A stretch of 64,000 bases of DNA from Sorangium cellulosum So ce56. GTDB taxonomy: Bacteria; Myxococcota_A; Polyangia; Polyangiales; Polyangiaceae. Below are positions 10,401 to 18,700 of the stretch, piece after piece. The position numbers were made by a program, and so were the translations under genes. Positions within the stretch are counted from its first letter, which is position 1, and each line of letters begins with the position of its first letter. The stretch spans positions 7,199,001 to 7,263,000 of the forward strand of contig NC_010162.1 in assembly GCF_000067165.1 (NCBI RefSeq), in the 5' to 3' direction. Below the pieces are notes generated by a model, which did not search any database, was not told where the DNA came from, and worked only from the letters and a program-made list of their open reading frames with translations.

Positions 10401-10840
10401 TCGGTCGGGCTCAGCAGCTCGAGCCGCCGCCGCTCGCCGCTCCGGCGATCCCAGACGAAGACCTCGCCGCCCCAGCCGCCGCTCACCACCCCGCGCCCGT
10501 CCGGCAGGAACGCACAGTCACGAATCCATCCTCCGTGCCCCTCCAGCCGCTGGACGACCTGGCCGGTCGCCACATCCCAGACGAGCAGCACCCGATCCTC
10601 ACTCCCGGACACGATCTGCCGACCGTCCGGCGAGAACGCCAGGCAGCTGACCTCCGCGAGGTGCCCCTCCGGCTTCGCCAGCCGCGCTCCCGGCGGCAGC
10701 CAGACCTCCGGAGGGGCGGCCGGCGTATGCTGCGTTCGCTGCGACGGCGCCGGCGGCGCGCCGCTGCAGCCCCCGATCGCCGCCGCCAGGGCGATCGCGC
10801 CCAGCCCCGCCGCGCCGCTTCCGAATCGCCCGTTCGACAT
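7412..10840 (-). CDS. WD40-repeat lipoprotein with caspase-fold (peptidase C14) domain lacking the catalytic Cys
   Basis: A 1142-residue predicted lipoprotein (signal residues 1-25 ending AIGGC). About residues 45-720 hold many WD40 blades (SPDGRQIVSGSEDRV, LPDGRGVVSGG and others), enough for two propellers. Residues 785-1000 are a caspase-like p20 fold: it begins RALLIGNAAYR, carries the catalytic-type His865 in VYFAGHG, and has LDAGRAG where active members have LDAC, so residue 916 is Gly (codon 8093-8095). The last ~140 residues are a beta-rich tail. By family knowledge the protein should bind partners through the propellers; peptidase activity is doubtful. The start at 10840 gives a good lipoprotein signal; the frame is open to an ATG at 10867. 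It lies between two giant kinase paralogues on the same strand. Confidence 0.88.
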   Translation of the reverse strand: MSNGRFGSGAAGLGAIALAAAIGGCSGAPPAPSQRTQHTPAAPPEVWLPPGARLAKPEGHLAEVSCLAFSPDGRQIVSGSEDRVLLVWDVATGQVVQRLEGHGGWIRDCAFLPDGRGVVSGGWGGEVFVWDRRSGERRRLELLSPTDAVNSLSVRPDGGEILVGTLFGVARAWELGSGAATLEQDALVRPGERNVVWATGYLDDGRAFAGGNAGVVVWNGQQAVTARYDAASAVALPGGPLALGGEGEVALLQPGGAIERLGALEGWVYGLAVSPRRDLLLAGDAAGNARVFRLADRSLRCQLKRSAGLFAAAFDPTGTWFAVGGDDGSVALARVADCTGADRRLAVRQLGIAQRRMHSVAAGQAVLVGDGAGNVSAWSTATWSLVSRWSAHAGAVSALAALPDGGWVSGGRDHAVVAMPGVSSAPPRRIGRLRNFPWAVCPGPDGMSVLSADAAGDLTRLPLGEGGAPATLLSEQRPLYALAVDPGRPEAVVAGMAGRVFRVSLVQEEDRNASWPRATMLRESVMALAYSPDGRWLAEAGTDGTVAVRDAEPGDAPPRRFEGLKRQIHALVLTPEHLWAGGADEVLARWSIHADAAVAPLRIEEHAPIHSLAATPDGKHLIAALGHGRVSVRALPSGDLVAHLLPFSDGSWATAFADGRFISSGSGAALGLRFEDPATRKVTTLGGLPHIGVSQPSATRTAEGHVLVRATIFSPRGVPRVRLDGRWDVRGVIPSPTALSAYEVELLLGERSTAPHRLDVLGPGGESARADLRPEPDLRARALRPRALLIGNAAYRAPGVKRLPGALADVDAMRRALQRSDGWALDDDRIKAFKDLDAANLEATVTGFLAGAAEGETLLVYFAGHGLDQRGEGFLLPIDFDPARPADPRNALPAARLFQAIAASKAGRVLVILDAGRAGALSLPEDLGVEHDHSERIGVVIAASAGSDAAETPLGGVFTQALVGAWTDPAAVDPEREAVTLGLAFNRAQGRARAQRPRLFGGLDTLPLAWPLRGAAEAPAVMASEEAAASGTTLARVKGTVLGTTQLTALGRRIDGTLEVEIAFGQDTESVRIGVYAVDKAPPAALPEVFAPGPWKGGQVQRLRVPLKDHEPGEYRVEVEPCRAGTACGHEPASTFRIRLGG

Positions 10841-10862
10841 TGCCACGCATCCTATCTCATAG

Positions 10863-11372
10863 ATCATCGTCCGCGAGCTCGCGTTCCCGATCCGGGCGTC
10901 TCTCCCTCAGATCAAGGCCACATGGCTCACGCACGACGGCCGTCTCGACGCCGGCCGCCTGCTCGACGCCTTCCTCTCCTTCTGGCGCCAGCACGGCGAG
11001 CCGCTCCTCGGCGCGGCGCCCTACCACGAGATCGCGCCGCACCTCGTGGTCATGGCCTTCCTTCACCGCGTTGTGAACGGCGGCGGCACCATCGAGCGCG
11101 AGTACGCCATCGGCCGGGGGAGGATGGATCTCTGCGTTCAGTATGCGGGCGAGACGCTCGCCATCGAGCTCAAGGTCTGGCGAGACGGCCGACCGGATCC
11201 CCTTGGCGAAGGGCTTGCCCAGCTGGACGAGTACCTCGCCGGGCTGGGGCTCCAGCGCGGATGGCTCATCCTCTTCGACCAGCGCTCGGGACAGCCTCCC
11301 ATCGCCGAGCGCACGCGCCGGGAGCTCGCGCTTTCCCCCGCCGGCCGCGAGGCCGTCGTGATTCGCGCCTGA
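10863..11372 (+). pseudogene. C-terminal remnant of an AAA-ATPase / PD-(D/E)XK nuclease-like protein
   Basis: The frame encodes about 169 residues starting IIVRELAFPIRA, immediately after an in-frame TAG at 10860-10862, and ends ...VVIRA. It matches from memory the C-terminal third of prokaryotic AAA-ATPases that end in a PD-(D/E)XK-type domain; the core GRGRMDLCVQY...LAIELKVWRDG carries the Asp and the E-x-K signature. The ATPase half expected upstream is absent: upstream DNA belongs to the oppositely oriented WD40-caspase gene. The first ATG in frame is at 11046 (GTG at 11040), so only the nuclease-like end could be made. I interpret it as a truncated gene; expression of a short nuclease-like protein is not excluded. 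Confidence 0.65.
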
Positions 11373-11569
11373 TCTCTCCGGGTTTCAGGGATGCGTGATC
11401 CAACGCCAGGAGCTGCCTGCACCTTCCGCCACCTCGGTGTGCGTGGTTGACCACAGAGCCGCGGCTGCGCTGGAACGCAGCACCTCGCGGGCACGCTGGC
11501 CAACCTTCGTGGCGCGCCGGGACATGGCATGTGTGCAGGGTGCATCGATCTCGCCCAGCACTCGATCGC
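11373..11569. other. Short gap between nuclease remnant and kinase copy 2
   Basis: I see no gene or clear regulatory signal in these 197 bp; the two neighbours end convergently here. Confidence 0.5.
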
Positions 11570-14500
11570 TCAGCTGCCGAGCCACTGCCGCGCGAGCTCG
11601 AGCGTGCGGGCGTTGTCCGGAACGTCGTGGAGGAAACGCTCGCGCCACGTCGGGTCGCTGAGCTTCTCGGCGCGCGCGAGCAGCGCCGTCCTGGCTGACG
11701 CGATCGCAGCGGTAGCCTCGGCATGCCTTCCACTCGCGGCGAGCGCTTCGGCATAGGTCAGTCGGACGAGCGACTCGCCTTCTTCCACGGTGCCAAACTC
11801 CACCAGCCGCGAGTTCGCCTCGGCGGCAGCCTGCATCGCCTCGTCGATACGCCCGAGCCCGAGCAGCGCGCGCGCGAGGATGGAAAAAGCTTGCACGGCG
11901 AGCGTCGGTGCATGCTGGGAGAGCGCGACGGAGGCGCGCGCTTCGCGCTCGGCGGCCTCGAAATCGCCCATGGCAGAGGCGATTTTGGCAAGGTAACAGC
12001 GAGCACATAGCTCCAAGCGTACCAGGCCCGCTCGTCGGCTGGACGCAGCCGCAGACTCCTCGGCAAGCGCCCACCCGTCAGCGAGCTGACCACGGTGCGC
12101 AAGAAGCTGCGCGAGGTTGATATCGGTGCCCAGCTTCTGCTCATGCAGGTGCATCCGGCCAGCCTCGACCCGTCCCGCGCGCAGCATGGACTCTGCCCTA
12201 TCAAAATCGCCGAGCTCCCCGTATATGACACCCAAATTTGCGCGAGCACTACATGCATTTCGATGGTCGCCGGCTTGCTCGAAGGCGAGCAATGCGGCTT
12301 CCAGGCTGGCAGCTCCGGCGCCCAGATCGCCAGTGCAGATCTCGTAGGCCGAGCGCGCGTCATTCAGGTGCGCGATCACCTCGAGATCTCGCACTTCCGC
12401 GTTCGCGATGGCGTGCTGGACGACAGCGAGCAATGCGGCGCCTTCAGCGTACCGTCCACCCATCGACAGCGCGCTCGCGCCCGCAGACAGGCAGCGGAGC
12501 TTCGCGCCCTGCGCGTCGTCTGGCGCGGCCACGTTCACTGCCTCGATCGTCCAGCGGTCGACCTCGTCCGACCGCCCCAGCTTAAAGGCGGCCCATACCA
12601 TGGGGATGATTGCCAAGAACCATGCGGCCGAGCCGCGCTCCACCAGGCCCAGCGCCTCGCTCCCCCGCTCCGCGGCAAGCGCGAGATCACCGCGCCAGCT
12701 ATGCGCCTCCGCTTGAACCCGGCGGAGCCTGCCGGCGGTGTCCCCGGCCGCGCCGCAGCCGATGCCCCGGTCGGCCCGCGCGATCGCCGCCCCGAGATCG
12801 CCGCCGCGGAGCGCCTCTTCGGCGGCGCGCAGGTACGCCTCCGCCGCCCGCGCCGGCGCGCCGCCAATCTCGAAATGCTCGGCCAGCGACATCGCATCCG
12901 CACCGCCGGCGCGGTCCAGCCAGTCGCCCGCGAGGCCGTGGCCGACGCGGCGGTCGCGTTCGGTGAGCATCCCATACGTGGCCTCCCGCACCAGCGCGTG
13001 CCGGAACCCGTACTCCACCTCGCCCACGATGCGCGCCTCGTGCCGTCGTACGATGAGCTCCCGCCGCGCGAGCTCAGCGAGCCGCTGCGCAGCGGACACG
13101 CCGCCCACGAGCGCCGCAACCCCGCCTTCCCAGAACGTCTCGCCAAAGACGCTCGCCGCGCGCAACACGCGGCGCTCCTCGACGCCTAGCGCCCCGAGCC
13201 GCGCCTGCACCATCGCCAGCGCCGTCTCGGGCATGCCCTCACCCCTGCCCTCGGCCACCGCACGAATCTGCTCCTCCAGCACGAACGCATTGCCCTCGGC
13301 GCGCGCGACGAGCGCTTGCACCTGCTCGGGTCCGACGCCATCGCCGAGCACCTCCCGCACGAGCCGCTCGCTCTCACGCCGGGATAGCGGCGCAAGGCGG
13401 ATCCGGAGCCCGTGGCGCTCGCTCCAGAGCGTCGGGAACAGCTCGTGGACCTCCGGGCGAGCGAGCCCCAGCACGAAGAACGGCAGATTCCCGGCCCGCT
13501 GGAGCGCGGCGTCGATGAGCGTCACCGTGGGCAGGTCGCCCCAGTGCAGATCCTCCAGCACGAGGAGCACCGGCTGCCGTTGGCACTCGGCCTGAATGAA
13601 GTCCTCGAACGCCTCGCGGAGGCGGTCCCCCATCAGCACGGGGCTCTGGCGCGCCACCTGGAGCTGCACATCGCCCTCGTCAGGGAAGGGCGCCCCCACC
13701 AGCTCGCCGAGGAACGCCGCGACGTGTGGGGCCTTGGCCCCGAGCTCGCCAAGCCGCTCCACCCTGGCGAGCACCTTGCGCCGCCGCACCTCCAGCGGCT
13801 CGCCGTCGAGGATGCCCATGGCGCGGCGGAGCGCCTGGGCGAGGAGGCCGAACGCAGAGCCCGCCGCCATCGGATCGGCCCTGCCGATCCAGACCTCGGC
13901 TGCCTCGCTCCTCTCCTGGAGGAACTCCCAGGCGAGGCGCGACTTGCCAAGACCGGGGGCGCCAACGACGACCACGGCGCTCGCGGTGGGCTCGTCCACG
14001 CAATGGCGCCACTCGGCCGCGAGCTGCAAAAGCTCGCGCTCGCGGCCCACGCACGGCGTCGGTTTGCCGAGGAGCCGGGGGACGGTGTCCGGCTCCCCCT
14101 TCGAGCCACGGAGCCAGGCGCCTTCGTCCGCCTGCGCGATGTCGAAGGATCTAGCGAGCAGGCCTGCCGTCGCGCCGTCGAGCCGGATGCCCGACTCTGG
14201 CAACCGAGCGCGCTGCGGGAAGAGCTGTACGACGCGGTCGATCAGCGCGCCAACCGGCAGCCGCCCGGCGACCTCGGCCATCCCCGTGGCGATGGCCATG
14301 GGCACACCGCCGAGCTCAACCCGCAACGCGAACGCGCAATGGGCCGCACGCGCAGCGAGATCGGTCGGGGCCTCGGCGCCGGACAGTGCGATGAGCAGCC
14401 ACTGCGACTGAAGGAGTTCGAGGCGCGCGCCGTGACGCGCGGCAATCTGACGCAGCGCCTCTGTGCGAGAGGCGCACTCGGCCTCCGAGAGCGTGGCGTC

Positions 14501-15439
14501 CGTGTCAGCGCTGCCATCAGCCGCCAGGATGACGCACATGACCCGGCGCTCCGCGGTCGTGATCTCCACGCTCGGCGCGGGCGGCTCCGCCGTCTCGCCC
14601 TCTCCGCTGGGGAGCGCTGCGCGCGCCAGGGTTGCGAGCTCATCGGCGACAGCGGTGCCGTCGCGCGGCCGGGACTCCGCCGGCTTCGACAACATCCGGG
14701 CCACGAGGCGCTCGAGAGGCTCCGGGAGACCGTCGCGGAGCTCCCCGAGCCGTGGCGGATCTTCCAGGACGACCTTCACGAGGAGCGAGAGCGCGTTGTC
14801 GCCCAGGAACGGCGGGCGCCCCGCGAGGCACTCGAACAGCATGCAGCCGAGCGCGAAAACATCGGCGCGGGCGTCGACCGTCGACTCGCCGCGCGCCTGC
14901 TCGGGGGCCATGTACCCGGGTGTGCCGAGGATTGCGCCGGGCGCCGTCAGGCTCCGCGCAAGCCGGATATCCCGAGCAATGCCGAAGTCGAGAAGCGTGG
15001 CGCGCTCGACCGCGCCGCCCACGAGCATCAGATTGCTCGGCTTCAGGTCGCGGTGCACGATGCCGAGCTGGTGGACCGCGCCGAGCGTCGTCGCCACCCG
15101 TGCTGCCAGGATCACGCTCTCGGCGATCGAGAGCGGTCCTTGAGCGAGCCTCTCTTCCAGGGTGATGCCATCGAGCCACTCCATGGCAAGGTAGGGCCGC
15201 CCGGCGGCGGTCATTCCGTGCGCCACGTACTGCACGACCCCTGGCAGCCGGAGCGTGACGAGCGCCTCAGCCTCCCGCGAGAGCCGAGTCAGGTCGCGTA
15301 CGTTCGTGCTGTGCAGCACCTTCAGCGCGACCACCTCCCCCGACAGCCGGTCCCGCGCACGGTAGACGTCACCTCCCCCACCCGATCCGGCGAGCCGCTC
15401 GATCTCGAACCGATCCTCGACCACGTCCGAAGCGCGCAT
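11570..15439 (-). CDS. Giant Ser/Thr kinase / cyclase-like / AAA-ATPase / TPR fusion (copy 2)
   Basis: A 1289-residue close paralogue of the gene at 3284-7180, with long stretches of identical protein and DNA, including the final ~60 bp. Same order: kinase (VALK near residue 37, HRDLKPSN near 127, LLDFGIAR, GTPGYMAPEQ), degenerate cyclase-like region (AERRVMCVILAADG), ATPase with P-loop GAPGLGKSRL near 497 and LLVLEDLHWGD, then TPR-like repeats. The start at 15439 has aggaaagg a few bases upstream. Differences from copy 1 are spread across the regulatory and TPR regions, and the ATPase entry is a few residues shorter, suggesting diverged input specificity. It is transcribed in the same direction as the WD40-caspase gene and copy 1 but with a 700-bp gap, so co-transcription is uncertain. 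Confidence 0.9.
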   Translation of the reverse strand: MRASDVVEDRFEIERLAGSGGGGDVYRARDRLSGEVVALKVLHSTNVRDLTRLSREAEALVTLRLPGVVQYVAHGMTAAGRPYLAMEWLDGITLEERLAQGPLSIAESVILAARVATTLGAVHQLGIVHRDLKPSNLMLVGGAVERATLLDFGIARDIRLARSLTAPGAILGTPGYMAPEQARGESTVDARADVFALGCMLFECLAGRPPFLGDNALSLLVKVVLEDPPRLGELRDGLPEPLERLVARMLSKPAESRPRDGTAVADELATLARAALPSGEGETAEPPAPSVEITTAERRVMCVILAADGSADTDATLSEAECASRTEALRQIAARHGARLELLQSQWLLIALSGAEAPTDLAARAAHCAFALRVELGGVPMAIATGMAEVAGRLPVGALIDRVVQLFPQRARLPESGIRLDGATAGLLARSFDIAQADEGAWLRGSKGEPDTVPRLLGKPTPCVGRERELLQLAAEWRHCVDEPTASAVVVVGAPGLGKSRLAWEFLQERSEAAEVWIGRADPMAAGSAFGLLAQALRRAMGILDGEPLEVRRRKVLARVERLGELGAKAPHVAAFLGELVGAPFPDEGDVQLQVARQSPVLMGDRLREAFEDFIQAECQRQPVLLVLEDLHWGDLPTVTLIDAALQRAGNLPFFVLGLARPEVHELFPTLWSERHGLRIRLAPLSRRESERLVREVLGDGVGPEQVQALVARAEGNAFVLEEQIRAVAEGRGEGMPETALAMVQARLGALGVEERRVLRAASVFGETFWEGGVAALVGGVSAAQRLAELARRELIVRRHEARIVGEVEYGFRHALVREATYGMLTERDRRVGHGLAGDWLDRAGGADAMSLAEHFEIGGAPARAAEAYLRAAEEALRGGDLGAAIARADRGIGCGAAGDTAGRLRRVQAEAHSWRGDLALAAERGSEALGLVERGSAAWFLAIIPMVWAAFKLGRSDEVDRWTIEAVNVAAPDDAQGAKLRCLSAGASALSMGGRYAEGAALLAVVQHAIANAEVRDLEVIAHLNDARSAYEICTGDLGAGAASLEAALLAFEQAGDHRNACSARANLGVIYGELGDFDRAESMLRAGRVEAGRMHLHEQKLGTDINLAQLLAHRGQLADGWALAEESAAASSRRAGLVRLELCARCYLAKIASAMGDFEAAEREARASVALSQHAPTLAVQAFSILARALLGLGRIDEAMQAAAEANSRLVEFGTVEEGESLVRLTYAEALAASGRHAEATAAIASARTALLARAEKLSDPTWRERFLHDVPDNARTLELARQWLGS

Positions 15440-15798
15440 CGCCTTTCCTATGGGCTTCGCGCGAGTCCCCGGGGGTCTGCTTCTCGCGCGCGACAGGCAC
15501 AGGTCACCACAAGAGCGAGGCGATTTCCATCGCCTGAGCGCTGGGTTCCCCTTGATGCCTCGGGTCCGCGTGATTCGGTATGCCCCGACGCTCTCTCGCC
15601 CTTCAGAAAAGCCGTAGGCCCTCGCGGAGGGAGCACGCCGCGCGGTGTGCGCACGGGCTGTTGTCTGAGCCCATTGAACGTCCTGTGTCCGGCGCGCGCA
15701 GCGCGATGGGCACAGGACGTCTCAGGCGAGTTCAGCCCGTGCGCGCGCCGCGCGGCGTGCTCCCTCCGCGAGGGCCGGGCGACTTCGAACCAGCGCCC
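15440..15798. other. Intergenic region dominated by a long palindrome
   Basis: The gap lies downstream of valS and upstream of kinase copy 2, both on the minus strand. Apart from the palindrome at 15617-15776 and the aggaaagg ribosome site next to 15439, nothing is recognisable. Confidence 0.6.
15617..15776. repeat. 160-bp interrupted palindrome (44-bp arms plus inner stem)
   Basis: The left arm 15617-15660 (begins ggccctcgcggaggg) and right arm 15733-15776 (ends ccctccgcgagggcc) are reverse complements over 44 bp, with two mismatches. Inside, acgtcctgtg (15678-15687) pairs with cacaggacgt (15711-15720), and ctgag (15665-15669) pairs with ctcag (15721-15725), so nearly the whole segment can fold into one branched hairpin. 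It sits 23 bp past the valS stop, where it could block transcription into the kinase gene or protect the valS mRNA end. There is no T-run, so it is not a classic intrinsic terminator. Confidence 0.85.
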
Positions 15799-18498
15799 CT
15801 ACTCCGTGGCCGCCGCCGCCTCCCCTGCCCCGGCCGCCGCCGTCACCTCCAGCTCGCAGCGCACCACCTGGACCTCACCATCCGCGAGCTCCGCCCGCTC
15901 CACGAGCTCGTGCGCCCCCCCTGCCCGCACCGCCGCGAGCACGTCCCCCAGCGCCGGCTTCAGCCGCGCCAGCGTCGCCGCGTTCGCCCCCAGCGCCAGA
16001 TCCGTCACCACGCGCCCCACGCTCGCGCCGAGCTCGCTCTTCCGCTTGTTGACCGCCGCCATCGCCGCGGCCGCCAGCTCCAGGAGCCCCGCGTCCGCCG
16101 GCGCCGCGACCTCCGCGAAATCCCCCGCCGCGGGCCACTTCGCCCGGTGGATCGACCGCTGCCCCGTCTCCTCCGCGTACACCCAGGCCCAGACCTCGTC
16201 GGTGATGTACGGGAGCACCGGCGCGAACAGCCGCAGCAGCACCGAGAGCCCGAGCCGCAGCGCAGCCACCGCCGAGCCCCGCGCCGCATCACCGGCGCCG
16301 CCCTCGCCGCGCGCCCGCGCCTTGGCCAGCTCCAGGTACGCGTCGGTGAACCAGCGCCAGAAGAAATCCTCCGTCCGCTCGAGCGCCGCCGCGAACTCCT
16401 GCGCCTCGAACGAGCGCGTCGCGTCCGCCACCACCGCCGACAGCTTGTGCAAGAACGCCCGATCCAGCTCCTCGGAGATCGGATGGACCTCCGCCGACTG
16501 GCTGAGCACGTACTTGCCCGCATTCCAGATCTTCGTGACGAGGCGCTTGCCGATCTTCAGCACCTTCTCGTCAAACGCCGTGTCCGTGCCGAGCCGCGCG
16601 CTCGCCGACCAGTAGCGGACCGCGTCCGACGAGTAGTTGTCGAGCAGGTGCATCGGCGTCACGACATTGCCCTTGCTCTTCGACATCTTCTTGCGATCGG
16701 GGTCGAGGATCCACCCCGAGATCGCGATGTGATGCCACGGCACCGACGCCTCGTGCAGCATCGCCTTCGCGATCGTGTAGAACGCCCACGTCCGGATGAT
16801 GTCGTGCGCCTGCGGGCGCAGGTCGGCCGGGAACAGCCGCGCGTGGCGCCCCGCGTCGAGCCCCCAGTGCGAGCTGATCTGCGGCGTGAGCGAGCTCGTG
16901 AACCACGTGTCGAACACGTCGGACTCCGCCGTGAAGCCGCCCGGCTTGTCCCGCTGAGACGCGTCGTACCCGGGCGGCACGTCGACCGTCGGATCGACCG
17001 GGAGCATCTCGCGCGTCGCGAGCAGCGGCCTACCGTGATCCGGGTTGCCCTCGGCGTCGAGCGGGTACCAGACCGGGAACTGCACGCCGAAATACCGCTG
17101 GCGGCTGATGCACCAGTCGCCCTGGAGGCCCTCGGTCCAGTTGCGGTACCTGAGGCGCATGAAATCCGGGTGCCACGCGATCTTGTCGCCGAACTCGAGG
17201 AGCTTTTCCTTCTTGTCGGCGAGCCGGACGAACCACTGCCGCGTGGGCACGAACTCGAGCGGCTGATCGCCCTTCTCGAAGAACTTCACCGCCCGCTCGA
17301 TCGGCTTCGGCTCGCCCCGCAGCGCCGGGCCTGCGCCGGGCGCCGCCGCGTGCTCCTCGCGGCGGAGGAGCTCGACGACGGCCGCGCGCGCCTGCTTCAC
17401 CCCCTTGCCCTGGAGCGGGGCATACGCGGCGTTCGCGGCGGCCGGATCGCGGCTCTGAAAGTCGCCCTCCCCGAACGTCACCGGGAGGAGTCGGCCGTTC
17501 TTGCCGAGCATCTGCCGGAGAGGGAGCTTCTGCTCCCGCCACCAGATCACGTCCGTCGCGTCGCCGAAGGTGCAGACCATCAGGATGCCCGTGCCCTTCT
17601 CGCGATCCACGAGCGTGCTCGGGAAGATGGGCACCGGCGCGCGGAAGATCGGCGTGAGCGCCGTCTTGCCGAAGAGGTGCTGATACCGCGGATCCTCGGG
17701 GTGCGCCGTCACGCCCACGCACGCCGCCAGCAGCTCCGGGCGCGTCGTGGCGATGACGAGCTGCTCGCCCGTGCCCTCCACGGCGAACGCGATGTCGTGG
17801 AACGCGCCGGACTGCGGGCGATCCTCGACCTCCGCCTGGGCGACCGCGGTCTGGAAATCGACGTCCCACATCGTGGGCGCGAAGACCGAGTAGAGGTGGC
17901 CCTTCTCGTGCAGATCCAGGAACGACAGCTGCGCCGTCCTGCGGCAGTGATCATCGATGGTGGCATACTCGTACTGCCAGTCGACCGAGAGGCCCACCCG
18001 GCGGAAGAGCGCCTTGAAGACCTGCTCGTCCTCGCGCGTGACCTTGTGGCAGAGCTCGATGAAGTTCGGCCGCGACACGATGCGCGGCTGCTCCTTCTTG
18101 AGCGCCTCCGGAGCCGCCTGCGGCAGCGAGAGGCCGCGCTCGTACGGCGTGCGCACGTCCGTGCGGACGTGGAAATAGTTCTGCACGCGCCGCTCGGTGG
18201 GCAGGCCGTTGTCGTCCCAGCCCATGGGGTAGAAGATGTTGAAGCCGAGCATCCGGCGCTGCCGGACGATGACGTCCGTGTGCGTGTAGCTGAAGACGTG
18301 GCCGATGTGCAGCGAGCCCGAGGCGGTCGGCGGAGGCGTGTCGACCACGAAGGTCTCCTCGCGGGGGCGCGAGGGGTCGTAACGGTACGTCCCGTCGGCC
18401 TCCCACGCGTCGGCCAGGCGCTGCTCGGCGACGGGCGAGTCGAAATGCTTCGGGAGCGTCGCTGGATCGATGGTGCGGAACGTCTTCTTGGTCGTCAC
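15799..18498 (-). CDS. valS: Valine--tRNA ligase
   Basis: An 899-residue class I aminoacyl-tRNA synthetase that charges tRNA-Val with valine, with ATP as energy source, in the cytoplasm. The N-terminal half has TPPPTASGSLHIGH (the HIGH signature) followed by FYPMGWDDNGLPTERRV, a ValS-specific segment. The large insertion corresponds to the editing domain, and MSKSKGN near residue 600 is the KMSKS loop. An anticodon-binding helical region and a short C-terminal tail follow. The start was placed at GTG 18498 because aggtgatc lies directly upstream; the frame is open to an ATG at 18549. Length fits the type found in actinobacteria and some deltaproteobacteria. Confidence 0.95.
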   Translation of the reverse strand: MTTKKTFRTIDPATLPKHFDSPVAEQRLADAWEADGTYRYDPSRPREETFVVDTPPPTASGSLHIGHVFSYTHTDVIVRQRRMLGFNIFYPMGWDDNGLPTERRVQNYFHVRTDVRTPYERGLSLPQAAPEALKKEQPRIVSRPNFIELCHKVTREDEQVFKALFRRVGLSVDWQYEYATIDDHCRRTAQLSFLDLHEKGHLYSVFAPTMWDVDFQTAVAQAEVEDRPQSGAFHDIAFAVEGTGEQLVIATTRPELLAACVGVTAHPEDPRYQHLFGKTALTPIFRAPVPIFPSTLVDREKGTGILMVCTFGDATDVIWWREQKLPLRQMLGKNGRLLPVTFGEGDFQSRDPAAANAAYAPLQGKGVKQARAAVVELLRREEHAAAPGAGPALRGEPKPIERAVKFFEKGDQPLEFVPTRQWFVRLADKKEKLLEFGDKIAWHPDFMRLRYRNWTEGLQGDWCISRQRYFGVQFPVWYPLDAEGNPDHGRPLLATREMLPVDPTVDVPPGYDASQRDKPGGFTAESDVFDTWFTSSLTPQISSHWGLDAGRHARLFPADLRPQAHDIIRTWAFYTIAKAMLHEASVPWHHIAISGWILDPDRKKMSKSKGNVVTPMHLLDNYSSDAVRYWSASARLGTDTAFDEKVLKIGKRLVTKIWNAGKYVLSQSAEVHPISEELDRAFLHKLSAVVADATRSFEAQEFAAALERTEDFFWRWFTDAYLELAKARARGEGGAGDAARGSAVAALRLGLSVLLRLFAPVLPYITDEVWAWVYAEETGQRSIHRAKWPAAGDFAEVAAPADAGLLELAAAAMAAVNKRKSELGASVGRVVTDLALGANAATLARLKPALGDVLAAVRAGGAHELVERAELADGEVQVVRCELEVTAAAGAGEAAAATE

Positions 18499-18700
18499 GT
18501 GATCACCTGCAGAACTGACCCCGCAGGTACCGCCCGCGGGGGCGCGCATCCTACGTCGTACCCAGGGTAACGCTCAAGGCGCGCCGCGTCACCGGAGGGC
18601 GATCGGCGCTCGCGTCCGCTCGAGATCGGCGGCTCCGTCCTGGAGAGGCCGGCGGCTCCGTCGCGGCGCTCCACATGGACGTGGCCGCCGGGACGGTGGC

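Noticed and set aside
8042..11398. 1118-codon plus-strand frame across the WD40-caspase gene
   Set aside because: Antisense shadow; composition (Arg/Gly/Ala-rich) is typical of spurious frames. Its 3' end overlaps the nuclease remnant in another frame.
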